From: an uncultured Oscillospiraceae bacterium
Lineage (GTDB): Bacteria > Bacillota > Clostridia > Oscillospirales > Acutalibacteraceae
Length of the DNA stretch: 10,548 nt
Assembly: GCA_900549055.1 (NCBI GenBank)
Contig: URNB01000070.1
Span: forward strand, 1 to 10,548
Direction of reading: 5' to 3'
Shown here: in pieces, positions 1 through 7,344 of the stretch
Position numbering within the stretch: position 1 is the first letter of the stretch
Layout of the letters: every line of letters begins with the position of its first letter
Program-made: the position numbers and the translations under genes
Notes under the pieces: model-generated
The model's input: the letters and a program-made list of their open reading frames with translations, nothing else
Told to the model about the DNA's origin: nothing
Databases searched by the model: none

Positions 1-1361
1 GAGGTCATACCGCCGCGAACGGTGAGTATACCCTGAGCAGCCTTCATACCCTCAATGTCTTCAGGTGAGGTTTCAAGACGAACGAGAACAACCTTCTCGC
101 CGCGAGCGCCCCAAGCCTTAGCGTCTTCAGCGGTGAATACGATCTTACCGCAGGCAGCGCCGGGGGAAGCGGGGAGAGCCTTGCCAACCGGAGTTGCAGC
201 CTTTAAAGCTTTAGCGTCAAACTGCGGGTGGAGAAGTGTATCAAGGTTACGCGGGTCTATCATAAGAACCGCTTCCTCATCGGAAATCATACCCTCGTCA
301 ACCAGATCGCAGGCAATCTTAAGAGCAGCCTGAGCGGTTCTCTTACCGTTACGGGTCTGGAGCATGAAGAGCTTGCCGTGTTCAACGGTGAACTCCATAT
401 CCTGCATATCGCGGTAGTGGTTTTCAAGTCTCTGGCAAACATCCTTAAACTGCTTGAAAGCCTCGGGGAATTTCTCTTCCATTTCGGAAATGTGCATAGG
501 AGTACGAACGCCTGCAACAACGTCTTCGCCCTGTGCGTTGGTGAGGAACTCACCGAAAAGGCCCTTAGCACCGGTAGCCGGGTCGCGGGTGAACGCAACT
601 CCTGTACCGCAATCGTCGCCCATGTTGCCGAACGCCATCATCTGAACGTTAACGGCAGTACCCCAGGAATAAGGGATATCGTTATCGCGGCGGTAAACGT
701 TTGCACGGGGGTTGTCCCATGAACGGAAAACAGCCTTGATAGCGCCCATCAACTGCTCTTTAGGATCGGTCGGGAAATCGGTGCCTATTTTAGACTTATA
801 TTCAGCCTTGAACTGGCCTGCAAGCTCTTTGAGGTCATCAGCGGTAAGCTCAACGTCCTGAGTAACGCCTCTCTTTTCCTTCATAGCGTCAATCAGCTGC
901 TCGAAATACTTTTTGCCGACTTCCATAACAACGTCGGAGTACATCTGAATAAATCTTCTGTAGCAGTCCCAAGCCCAACGGGGATTGTTAGACTTTTCCG
1001 CAATTACGTTAACAACCTCTTCGTTAAGACCGAGGTTAAGAATGGTATCCATCATACCGGGCATTGAAGCGCGTGCGCCCGAACGAACGGAAACGAGGAG
1101 CGGGTTTTCCTTATCGCCGAACTTTTTGCCGGTGATAGCTTCCATCTTCTCGATGTATTCCATTATCTGAGCCTGGATTTCATCGTTGATCTTCTGACCG
1201 TCTTCATAATACTGGGTGCAAGCCTCGGTGGAAATGGTGAAGCCCTGCGGAACGGGAAGACCTAAACCGGTCATTTCTGCAAGGTTAGCACCCTTACCGC
1301 CCAAAAGCTCACGCATTTTTGCGTTGCCTTCGCTGAAAAGGTAAACGTACTTGTGACTCAT
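1..1361 (-). CDS. ppdK: Pyruvate, phosphate dikinase, N-terminal half (partial at window edge)
   Basis: Catalyses the reversible conversion of pyruvate, ATP and phosphate to PEP, AMP and PPi in the cytoplasm, a PPi-linked glycolysis/gluconeogenesis step common in anaerobic Clostridia. The 453 complete codons translate to a protein close to Clostridium symbiosum PPDK: LLGGKGANLAEM near residues 19-30, SVRSGARASMPGMMDTILNLG near 90-110 and DMEFT...LQTRNGKRT near 320-340 (ATP-grasp nucleotide-binding domain), then ALPASPGAA and LVRLETSPEDIEGM opening the phosphohistidine domain. The last complete codons read VRGGMT. In the family this is followed by S and the phosphorylated His (His455 in C. symbiosum), so the window cuts just before the catalytic residue. 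The full protein is about 875 aa, so half is missing only because of the edge. The ATG at 1361 follows a strong AGGAGGT. It is probably transcribed on its own from the promoter at 1457-1465. Confidence 0.97.
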   Translation of the reverse strand, partial: MSHKYVYLFSEGNAKMRELLGGKGANLAEMTGLGLPVPQGFTISTEACTQYYEDGQKINDEIQAQIMEYIEKMEAITGKKFGDKENPLLVSVRSGARASMPGMMDTILNLGLNEEVVNVIAEKSNNPRWAWDCYRRFIQMYSDVVMEVGKKYFEQLIDAMKEKRGVTQDVELTADDLKELAGQFKAEYKSKIGTDFPTDPKEQLMGAIKAVFRSWDNPRANVYRRDNDIPYSWGTAVNVQMMAFGNMGDDCGTGVAFTRDPATGAKGLFGEFLTNAQGEDVVAGVRTPMHISEMEEKFPEAFKQFKDVCQRLENHYRDMQDMEFTVEHGKLFMLQTRNGKRTAQAALKIACDLVDEGMISDEEAVLMIDPRNLDTLLHPQFDAKALKAATPVGKALPASPGAACGKIVFTAEDAKAWGARGEKVVLVRLETSPEDIEGMKAAQGILTVRGGMT

Positions 1362-1370
1362 TAAGAATCG

Positions 1371-1377
1371 ACCTCCT
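1371..1377 (-). promoter_or_regulatory. Ribosome binding site of ppdK
   Basis: On the minus strand AGGAGGT, a near-perfect Shine-Dalgarno sequence, lies 9 nt before the ATG at 1361. This fixes the ppdK start. Confidence 0.9.
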
Positions 1378-1394
1378 GATTTTTTTACGGACGC

Positions 1395-1412
1395 CGCGCC
1401 GAAGCCGACGCG
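1395..1412 (-). other. GC-rich hairpin in the ppdK leader
   Basis: In an otherwise AT-rich leader, the minus-strand transcript can form a 7-bp stem (one G-U pair) with a GCUU loop between the promoter and the ribosome binding site. No U-tract follows, so it is not an intrinsic terminator. It does not match a riboswitch class I recognise. It could stabilise the 5' end of the message or be incidental. Confidence 0.35.
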
Positions 1413-1456
1413 CACACCCATTGTTAACAAAGTACCTTGATACAGGTATCCATACC

Positions 1457-1465
1457 ATTATACCA
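1457..1465 (-). promoter_or_regulatory. Extended -10 promoter of ppdK
   Basis: The minus strand reads TGGTATAAT: a perfect TATAAT preceded by the TGn extension. No good -35 hexamer is seen at 16-18 bp, which is usual for extended -10 promoters. Transcription would start near 1450, leaving a leader of about 90 nt. Confidence 0.65.
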
Positions 1466-1514
1466 AGTATTCAAGCAAAAATAAAGTGTTTTTTTCTTTT
1501 TTTCTCAAATAATT

Positions 1515-2363
1515 TTATTTTATATTATTTTCAACATATTTCGGCGCGGTTTTGCGGCTTTTGATATTGCTTATGCGGCATTCGAGTCCTGTCACACTAA
1601 CCAGCCTGCGGTAGGAGTCGAATATCTCACCGTATTCCTTATAAGCGTTATTATATACTTCAATTATTGCGGCGCCGTCAAAGCCGCCGTTTTTAAGTGT
1701 CCCGAAAAATTCCGCAAAGTCAAAACCGCCGTTTCCGGGGAGCATACAGTCAGAGGCTGTGGAATGGTCGCTTATGTGATAGTGCTTTATATTTTCCGAA
1801 AATTCGTTTATAAGCGTGTACGGATCATAACCGCAGCGCAGTGCCTGCTTTAAATCGATGCAGAATTCTGCCTCATCTCCCAAAATATTGCGCATTGAGC
1901 GTAAAAATTCAATATCACCCGCGCGGTAGCGTACCACATTTTCCTGCAGTACGGCAACGCCGTTTTCCCGCGTTGCTTCCTTAAGGCGCATATAGCGCTC
2001 GCAATATTCCTCATCGGTTGTGAGTCCGTTAGGCTTGCCGCCATGCATAATAATATATTTTGCACCGAAGCGCGCCGCAATTTCGGAGTAACGGCGGTAT
2101 TGCTCCTCCGCCTCGTAATAACGGCGCTCGTAGCTTGAAAATATCATAAACGATTCCGCAAGCGACATGGTAGGGTGAACCGAGGTTACCTTCATACCGT
2201 AATTGTCCAAAATATCTTCGAGAATATCGATAAATGCGGGCTTCAACTCCGACAGCGCATTGAAAAATATTTCGGTATGCTTTACTCCCGCCTTTCCGAG
2301 CTCCTCTAAGGCCGCCTCGGTTTCAAGCGGATAAAACGAAGCGGTTGATACCCCGATATTCAT
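1515..2363 (-). CDS. Sugar phosphate isomerase/epimerase-like TIM barrel protein
   Basis: A 282-aa protein of the xylose isomerase-like/AP endonuclease 2 TIM-barrel superfamily. Candidate metal and catalytic residues fall at barrel strand ends in the usual order: His63 (SVHP), His107 (IMHGG), Glu141 (LQENV), Asp170 (CIDLKQA), His196/Asp199/His200 (HISDHS) and Glu235 (IIEVY). The Glu141/Asp170/His196/Glu235 set matches the metal site of these isomerases. No signal peptide or membrane segment is seen. The substrate cannot be told from sequence; the superfamily covers ketose epimerases, inosose dehydratases and endonuclease IV, although endonuclease IV signatures are not obvious. The ATG overlaps the rqcH stop as ATGA, so translation is probably coupled. 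It is the last gene of the purA operon, and no intrinsic terminator is visible after it, only AT-rich sequence. Confidence 0.85.
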   Translation of the reverse strand: MNIGVSTASFYPLETEAALEELGKAGVKHTEIFFNALSELKPAFIDILEDILDNYGMKVTSVHPTMSLAESFMIFSSYERRYYEAEEQYRRYSEIAARFGAKYIIMHGGKPNGLTTDEEYCERYMRLKEATRENGVAVLQENVVRYRAGDIEFLRSMRNILGDEAEFCIDLKQALRCGYDPYTLINEFSENIKHYHISDHSTASDCMLPGNGGFDFAEFFGTLKNGGFDGAAIIEVYNNAYKEYGEIFDSYRRLVSVTGLECRISNIKSRKTAPKYVENNIK

Positions 2364-4048
2364 AATTTACCCCCATTGTCCGGCGTTACATAAAGCGTCT
2401 TATTTGTCGTATAAATAACCATTCCCGGCTTTGCGCCGTTCGGCTTTTTTACAAATTTTATCGGCGTGTAATCAACAGGCACCTGCGCGCCTGCAGCGGC
2501 GGATGAATTTTCTGCTGCCAGCGTTGCGGCGTAAACCAGCGTTTCGTCGGATACCTCTTTGCCGCCGCACATTACAACCACATGCGAGCCGGGAATATTC
2601 TTGGTATGAAACCACAAATCGTTTTTGGCGGCAAGGGTGGTGGTAATATAGTCGTTCTGGCGGTTGTTTTTGCCTACGATTATTCTGTACCCCTCGGCAG
2701 ATTTATATTCCCGCAGCACTGGCGCCTGCGTTTTTTTTGGCTTAGTCGCGGGCGCTTTTAAATACCCGCCCGCGGTCAGTTCATCGCGAATTTCGGCAAT
2801 TTCTGCCTTGGTGCGGCTGCGGGAAATACTGTCAAGCACCGAATCAAAGTAAATAAGCTCCTGTTCATCCCGCCGTGTCAGCTCTGTTAAGGTCTGCTCC
2901 GCCGTGTGGCTTTTTTTATAGTCCTTAAAGTATTTCGCTGCGTTTTTCTGCGGGGAAAGCGCGGGGTCAAGCGGAATACGAATCTGCTTCATATCGTCGT
3001 AGTAATTCTCAACTTCAATAAAATTTGCTCCCGACACGGCTTTGTAAAGATTAGCCTTTAAAAGCTCGCCGTAAATTCGCAGTTGCTCGCGGTTTTCGCA
3101 GCTTTTAAGCTCCTGCATACGCAAAGCAAGTTTTTTTTCGGTGCGCGCTTTCAGGTTGTTAACAAGTTTTACAATATCCCTCGCGGCGTGCTTCATTCGG
3201 TCAGCGGTATCGCGCGCCGAATAAAATTCTTCAAGCAGCTGCGAGTAGCTTTCGAATACCTTTTTCTCAAACAAACTGCCGTATTGCGAAATATCGGTAA
3301 AACTGAAATCCTGCGGTGTGCCGTCGCTTTTTATAAGCAGCAGGGGAGTGCCGCTGTTTTTTAAATCGGATATTATTCCGCCGAGCGCGGCTGAAAGACT
3401 GCCCGAAAGCTCGGCTTTATATGCTGCCTCGCGGCATAACAGCGGCGAAAACCCGTCAACCGTGTTAAGCAGCGCCGAGGAAAGCTCGCCGCCCAATTTT
3501 TCGGCGGCTTCGATAATCGCTTTTGTATCGGTGGTCAGCGGATCAAGCTTGTGCCTCCGCTCCGGATAGGTGTAGGCAGCGCCCGGCAGTATCATTCTGC
3601 CGCCAGATTCAGGGTCTGAATGGCGCAGTGCGTCAATAATTTTGCCGTTTTCGTTTATAAGCACAATATTAGTCTTGTTGCCTATAAACTCCGCCGCCAG
3701 GCGAATTTCGGCAATATCGCCCATCTCGTTTGTGTAGGAAAATGTAAGCTCGGCTATTCTTTCAAACCCGGGCTGGCTCACCTTTAAAAGCCGCGCCGAT
3801 GAGAGATATTTGCGTATAAGCATGCAAAACATAGGCGGCACGGCGGGGTTTTCGTATTTCGTTTCGGTGAACTGAATACGCGCAGCCCCCGGTCGCACGT
3901 TTATAAGGAGTTTTTTGCAAAATCCGCTTTTGCGCAGCAAAAAGACCAGCTCATCCTTTGAGGGCTGGTATATTTTATCTACAAACGTATTTTCGGCAGT
4001 CTGCAGCTCTGTTACCGTTTTGTGTAAAAATGCTCCGTCAAATGCCAT
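2360..4048 (-). CDS. rqcH: RqcH/NFACT family ribosome quality control protein
   Basis: A 562-aa homologue of Bacillus RqcH and eukaryotic Rqc2/NEMF, also annotated as fibronectin-binding FbpA. In Bacillus it binds 50S subunits with stalled peptidyl-tRNA and recruits tRNA-Ala to add C-terminal alanine tails that mark chains for degradation. The N-terminal NFACT-N domain opens MAFDGAFLHKTVTEL and includes PPMFCMLIRKYL. A charged helical, probably coiled-coil, region covers about 260-420. The C-terminal NFACT-R domain has KNNRQNDY (460-467), DLWFHTKNIPGSHVVV (477-492) and VKKPNGAKPG. The ATG at 4048 is chosen because it matches the family N-terminus and has GGAG 7 nt upstream. The open frame continues 29 codons further, but that extension is Arg/Lys-rich, lies inside trmK and has no family match. 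The start overlaps trmK by 11 nt and the stop overlaps the TIM-barrel gene by 4 nt. The family DR motif appears here as Glu96-Arg97. Confidence 0.95.
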   Translation of the reverse strand: MAFDGAFLHKTVTELQTAENTFVDKIYQPSKDELVFLLRKSGFCKKLLINVRPGAARIQFTETKYENPAVPPMFCMLIRKYLSSARLLKVSQPGFERIAELTFSYTNEMGDIAEIRLAAEFIGNKTNIVLINENGKIIDALRHSDPESGGRMILPGAAYTYPERRHKLDPLTTDTKAIIEAAEKLGGELSSALLNTVDGFSPLLCREAAYKAELSGSLSAALGGIISDLKNSGTPLLLIKSDGTPQDFSFTDISQYGSLFEKKVFESYSQLLEEFYSARDTADRMKHAARDIVKLVNNLKARTEKKLALRMQELKSCENREQLRIYGELLKANLYKAVSGANFIEVENYYDDMKQIRIPLDPALSPQKNAAKYFKDYKKSHTAEQTLTELTRRDEQELIYFDSVLDSISRSRTKAEIAEIRDELTAGGYLKAPATKPKKTQAPVLREYKSAEGYRIIVGKNNRQNDYITTTLAAKNDLWFHTKNIPGSHVVVMCGGKEVSDETLVYAATLAAENSSAAAGAQVPVDYTPIKFVKKPNGAKPGMVIYTTNKTLYVTPDNGGKL

Positions 4049-4730
4049 TTTGGTTCTCCGTAAGTTTCTTTTTAAGCGCGGCGGAAATTTCCGCGAATCG
4101 CCTGTATTCTTCCTGCTTTTCAGGGATATCTTCAAGCGCGTCGGCGCATTTTTTAAGCCGCAAATATTGCTTTTCTATGTATTTTGCACCGTCTTCCGTT
4201 CGCGGGTCTACTCTTCCGCAGTAGTAAAATTCCTCGCCGAAATTATATTTTTCGCCTATATACCGCGCGGTCATGACTGAATAAAGCTTTTTATTTTCGC
4301 AAATCGCGGTATCGCTTATAATTTCAAAGCCGTTTTCGCATAAAAACCGCCTTAAAAATTCGGGCGAGGTGGTAGGCTGCAAGATAAGCAGCGGAGCGGG
4401 CGAGGCAGTGGGAATGGCAGAGCGTGCCAGTATTGAGGCTATAACCTCGCCGCCCATACCCGCCGTTATTACAGTATCAACTTCGTTTTGCGCTATACCC
4501 TCAAGCCCGTCGCACAGGCGAAGCGTTATGCCGCCTACACCTGCCGACTTAATGTTTTTCTCGGCGCTTGCAAGCGGCATTTTACGAATATCTGTCGCAA
4601 TAACGCTTTTAATATCCCCGCGCTTTATAAGCTCAATGGGTAAATAGCCGTGATCTGTCCCTATATCGCACACCCTCGCACCGGGCGGCACGAGGGCGGA
4701 GATAAGCGCGAGCCTTAAACTCAACGCCAT
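4038..4730 (-). CDS. trmK: tRNA (adenine-22-N1)-methyltransferase TrmK
   Basis: A 230-aa class I SAM-dependent methyltransferase of the TrmK/YqfN family, which makes m1A22 in bacterial tRNAs in the cytoplasm. Visible motifs are the SAM loop DIGTDHGYLP (22-31), the acidic strand end ATDIRK with Asp47, DGLEGI (74-79), the family signature TAGMGG (89-94) and ILQPT (116-120). A helical C-terminal extension (about 175-225) matches the coiled-coil domain of the Bacillus enzyme, which is of similar length. The ATG shares its A with the TAA stop of the preceding DUF1858 gene (TAATG) and has no good ribosome binding site of its own, so translation is probably coupled. The 3' end overlaps rqcH by 11 nt. 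In many Firmicutes trmK neighbours a Nif3-family gene; none is seen in this window. Confidence 0.93.
   Translation of the reverse strand: MALSLRLALISALVPPGARVCDIGTDHGYLPIELIKRGDIKSVIATDIRKMPLASAEKNIKSAGVGGITLRLCDGLEGIAQNEVDTVITAGMGGEVIASILARSAIPTASPAPLLILQPTTSPEFLRRFLCENGFEIISDTAICENKKLYSVMTARYIGEKYNFGEEFYYCGRVDPRTEDGAKYIEKQYLRLKKCADALEDIPEKQEEYRRFAEISAALKKKLTENQNGI
4056..4059 (-). promoter_or_regulatory. Ribosome binding site deciding the rqcH start
   Basis: GGAG on the minus strand, 7 nt before the ATG at 4048 and inside the end of trmK. It supports the short rqcH start over the upstream ATG at 4135. Confidence 0.65.
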
Positions 4731-4930
4731 TATTTATTTTCAAAGTGACGGTTAAGCTTTTCAAGCAGTGCGTCGCAGTCGGTTCCGTGAACCTCGCACG
4801 CCTGCTCAATGCTTTCGCCGCGGGAAGCGGGGCAGCCCAGGCAATGCATGCCTATTTCAAAGAAATATTCAGCCGCGCTGCTGTCAATATCAAGTACCTC
4901 GCCTATAAGCATATCCTTTGTGATCTTCAT
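4730..4930 (-). CDS. DUF1858 (hydrid cluster protein-associated redox disulfide domain) protein
   Basis: A 66-aa protein that is essentially one DUF1858 domain: it opens MKITKDMLIGEVLDIDSSAAEYFFEIGMHC-type sequence and carries the hallmark CLGC pair (Cys30, Cys33) followed by PASRGESIEQACEVHG. Two further cysteines are at 45 and 52. The CxxC suggests a redox disulfide or metal/cluster role, but the molecular function of the family is not established to my knowledge. No signal peptide or membrane segment is present. AGGAAG precedes the ATG. It lies 53 nt after the YhaM-type gene and overlaps trmK by one base, placing it inside an RNA-processing operon rather than beside a hybrid-cluster protein gene. 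Confidence 0.88.
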   Translation of the reverse strand: MKITKDMLIGEVLDIDSSAAEYFFEIGMHCLGCPASRGESIEQACEVHGTDCDALLEKLNRHFENK

Positions 4931-4983
4931 TTTTTATTCTTCCTTTCGTTTTTTATATATTATGTGTTTTTTTCGTCCTGTTA

Positions 4984-5955
4984 TCAGAACAGCTTAACAC
5001 CGCTGTCAAGCTCGGTGCGGGAGTGATTGAAAAGCTTACGGTTATCAAGTGCCCAAAGCCGAGATGAAAAATCCTCGGGCTTGGTTGCGGCAACCGCCTC
5101 GCGCATTTCAAAAACGCGTGAGTCCATAAGGTCAAGCTCGCTTAAAAGCTCCGCCTCAATAAACATAGGTCTTACCGCCGCACCGAACTCCGGTTCGCCG
5201 TGGTGAGAAAGCACCATATGCTCAAGCAGCATTGCCGTTTTGCGGCTTATGTCGAGCTTTTCTGCGTATTTATCAATTACCATAGCGCCCATTGCCAGGT
5301 GACCGAGCAGATTGCCCTCGTTTGAATAACCTGTTGCAATTCCCGTATCGGCAACAGTAAATTCCGAAAGCTTCGCAATATCGTGCAAAATTGCGCCCGC
5401 AATCAAAAGCTCCCTGTCCACAAACGGGTAGACCTTGCAAACGCCCTCCGCCAGCCTTACTATCGATAACGAGTGCATAAGCAGACCGCCGCGCAAAGCA
5501 TGGTGCAGCTTAAACGCCGCAGGCCAGTAAAGCAGCGCCAAGCGGTTATCGGCTAAAATAGCGGTAACTATCGCTTTAAGCTCCTCATCTTCAAAGCTGT
5601 CGGCTATTCTGTACAGCTCGTCATACATCTGCTCGCCCGAATAATCCGAGGACTTAACAAAATCCTCTGTTTTAACATTATCCTCGGGGGTTATTTTGCG
5701 TATGCGGTCAATTTTCAACTGGTCATTTCCGTTGTACTGCGAAATTACGCCGCGAATTTTCACAAGCTCGTTTACATCATATTCGCCGTGAACGGCGGGG
5801 TTGTACCGCCAAAGCTTTGCGTTTATTTCGCCGCCTGCGTCCGATAGGGTCATATCAAGGTATGTATCGCCCTTTGAGGAGGTCTTTTTATCGAGATTTT
5901 TTATAAGGCAGAAGCCATCTACCGTTCCGTTATTGTCAATTGGAGTAAAATTCAT
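4984..5955 (-). CDS. yhaM: 3'-5' exoribonuclease, YhaM family (OB-fold + HD domain)
   Basis: A 323-aa cytoplasmic protein with the YhaM layout: an N-terminal OB-fold nucleic-acid-binding region (about 10-90, including LVKIRGVISQYNGNDQLKID) and a C-terminal HD phosphohydrolase domain. HD residues are visible as HHALRGGLLMHSL (150-163, His161), ILHDIAKL (189-196, His191/Asp192), LLGHLAMG (His219), LSHHGEPEFG (249-258, His251/His252) and ELDLMDSR (Asp275, Asp278). In Bacillus and Staphylococcus, YhaM is an Mn-dependent 3'-5' exonuclease that trims RNA 3' ends. The length agrees with the family (about 310-325 aa). The start is supported by GGGAG 7 nt upstream of the ATG. It follows purA by only 14 nt and is followed by the DUF1858 gene after 53 nt, so it is almost certainly co-transcribed. 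Confidence 0.93.
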   Translation of the reverse strand: MNFTPIDNNGTVDGFCLIKNLDKKTSSKGDTYLDMTLSDAGGEINAKLWRYNPAVHGEYDVNELVKIRGVISQYNGNDQLKIDRIRKITPEDNVKTEDFVKSSDYSGEQMYDELYRIADSFEDEELKAIVTAILADNRLALLYWPAAFKLHHALRGGLLMHSLSIVRLAEGVCKVYPFVDRELLIAGAILHDIAKLSEFTVADTGIATGYSNEGNLLGHLAMGAMVIDKYAEKLDISRKTAMLLEHMVLSHHGEPEFGAAVRPMFIEAELLSELDLMDSRVFEMREAVAATKPEDFSSRLWALDNRKLFNHSRTELDSGVKLF

Positions 5956-5969
5956 TTTATTCTCCCGGG

Positions 5970-7247
5970 TTATTCTTTAATAATAATGTTTTCGCGTGCA
6001 GGACCGTTGCTTACCATATGTATTTTAAAACCAATTTCCTGCTCTATAAATTCAATATATTTGCGGCAGTTTTCGGGCAGCTTGTCATATTCGGTAATTC
6101 CGGTTATATCGCATTTCCAGCCGGGCAGGGTGGTAAGCACGGGCTTTGCCTTTTCAAGAAGACCCGTAACAGGGAAGTCCTTTGTTACCTTGCCGTCAAT
6201 TTCATAGCCGGTGCAGACCTTGATCTCGTCAAGATATGAAAGCGCGTCAACAACCGTAAGCACTGCGTGGGTCGTGCCCTGAACCTCGCAGCCGTATTTG
6301 GTGGCTACACAGTCAAACCAGCCCATTCTGCGCGGTCTGCCCGTGGTAGCGCCGTATTCACCGCCGTCGCCGCCGTGGTCGCGCAGCTGCTGCGCCTCGT
6401 CCCCGAATATCTCGCTGACAAACGCGCCCGCGCCCACTGCCGATGAATAAGCCTTTATAACGGTGTAAATTTCTTTAATTGCATAGGGCGGAAGACCTGC
6501 GCCCACAGCGCCGTAGCCCGCCAATGTGTTGGAGGAGGTGACCATCGGGTAAATGCCGTGGTCGGTATCCTTCATAGTGCCCAGCTGACCCTCAAGCAGT
6601 ATTGTTTTACCCGCCTTATCGGCCTCATAAAGCATTTTGCGAACATCGCCCACAAGCGGCGCAATGCCCTTTTTCCATTCCATCATTTTATTGAAAATAT
6701 CGTCAACCGAAAGCTTTTCCTTATGATAGAGGTTTTCAATCAAAACATTCTTGACCTCAAGCACGCGCTCAAGCTTTTCTCTCAACGCCCTTTCGTCAAA
6801 AAGCTCGCAGACCTGAAAGCCGATCTTCGCGTATTTATCCGAATAAAACGGCGCAATACCCGATTTTGTAGAGCCGAAGCTTGCCTTGCCGAGGCGCTCC
6901 TCCTCGTAAACATCAAAAAGCACGTGATACGGCATAACCATCTGGCAGCGCTCGGAAATTACAAGCTTGGGTGCGGGAACGCCCTTTTCAACTATGCTGT
7001 TATATTCCTCTAACAGCTTGTCAACATCAAGCGCAACACCGTTGCCTATGCAGTTTGTAACGCCCTCGTTGAACACGCCCGACGGCAGAGTGTGCAGCGC
7101 AAACTTGCCGTACTTATTTTTTATAGTGTGACCCGCGTTGGCACCGCCCTGAAAACGAACGACAAAATCGGCGTTTCCCGCAAGCATATCGGTAATTTTA
7201 CCCTTGCCCTCGTCGCCCCAGTTTGCGCCTACAACAGCCTTAACCAT
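5970..7247 (-). CDS. purA: Adenylosuccinate synthetase (divergent subfamily)
   Basis: Converts IMP, Asp and GTP to adenylosuccinate, the committed step to AMP, in the cytoplasm. The 425-aa length is normal for the family. The P-loop and catalytic Asp are in VGANWGDEGKGK (Asp12), the catalytic His in GGANAGHT (His40), the switch in ATTGRPRRMGWFD (300-312) and the C-terminal signature in SNGPAREN (413-420). The ATG at 7247 is chosen because it matches the family N-terminus; the frame is open 47 codons further, but that extension covers the promoter. Several normally conserved positions differ: TTGRGIGP reads STKSGIAP (126-133), DKVARRGLR reads DKYAKIGFQ (137-145), EGAQGT reads EGQLGT (219-224) and the guanine motif TKLD reads TVVD (331-334). 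The core catalytic pair is kept, so it is probably active. It is the first gene of the six-gene operon. Confidence 0.95.
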   Translation of the reverse strand: MVKAVVGANWGDEGKGKITDMLAGNADFVVRFQGGANAGHTIKNKYGKFALHTLPSGVFNEGVTNCIGNGVALDVDKLLEEYNSIVEKGVPAPKLVISERCQMVMPYHVLFDVYEEERLGKASFGSTKSGIAPFYSDKYAKIGFQVCELFDERALREKLERVLEVKNVLIENLYHKEKLSVDDIFNKMMEWKKGIAPLVGDVRKMLYEADKAGKTILLEGQLGTMKDTDHGIYPMVTSSNTLAGYGAVGAGLPPYAIKEIYTVIKAYSSAVGAGAFVSEIFGDEAQQLRDHGGDGGEYGATTGRPRRMGWFDCVATKYGCEVQGTTHAVLTVVDALSYLDEIKVCTGYEIDGKVTKDFPVTGLLEKAKPVLTTLPGWKCDITGITEYDKLPENCRKYIEFIEQEIGFKIHMVSNGPARENIIIKE

Positions 7248-7257
7248 AATACATATA

Positions 7258-7261
7258 CCCC
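7258..7261 (-). promoter_or_regulatory. Ribosome binding site of purA
   Basis: GGGG on the minus strand, 10 nt before the ATG at 7247. It is modest in strength but is the only candidate, and supports this start over the far upstream ATG at 7388. Confidence 0.5.
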
Positions 7262-7305
7262 GTTTTTTAATAAATTTGCAATCACTCACAAGGTAATTAC
7301 ATTTT

Positions 7306-7334
7306 ATTATACAACGGCGCATTTTATATTTCAA
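7306..7334 (-). promoter_or_regulatory. Promoter of the purA operon
   Basis: The minus strand carries TTGAAA (7334-7329), a 17-bp spacer and TATAAT (7311-7306): five of six and six of six matches to the vegetative sigma consensus at ideal spacing. Transcription would start near 7299, giving a leader of about 50 nt before purA. It lies in the 97-nt gap between plsY and purA. No PurR box or purine riboswitch was recognised there. Confidence 0.8.
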
Positions 7335-7344
7335 GTGTTTTGTA

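Noticed and set aside
228..722. 164-codon plus-strand open frame opposite ppdK
   Set aside because: It is antisense to a strongly conserved PPDK reading frame, has no ribosome binding site and no recognisable protein; a shadow of GC-structured codons.
4049..4135. N-terminal extension of rqcH to an upstream ATG
   Set aside because: The 29 extra residues are basic and unlike the family, would overlap trmK by 98 nt, and the internal ATG at 4048 has its own GGAG and the family N-terminus.
3915..4280. 121-codon plus-strand open frame across the rqcH/trmK junction
   Set aside because: Both genes on the minus strand are clear; this frame has no independent support.
4978..4992. Terminator between the YhaM-type gene and the DUF1858 gene
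   Set aside because: Only a 5-bp stem (CTGTT/AACAG) without a following U-tract; too weak to separate the operon.
6558..7013. 151-codon plus-strand open frame opposite purA
   Set aside because: It lies wholly inside purA on the other strand with no start signals or family resemblance.
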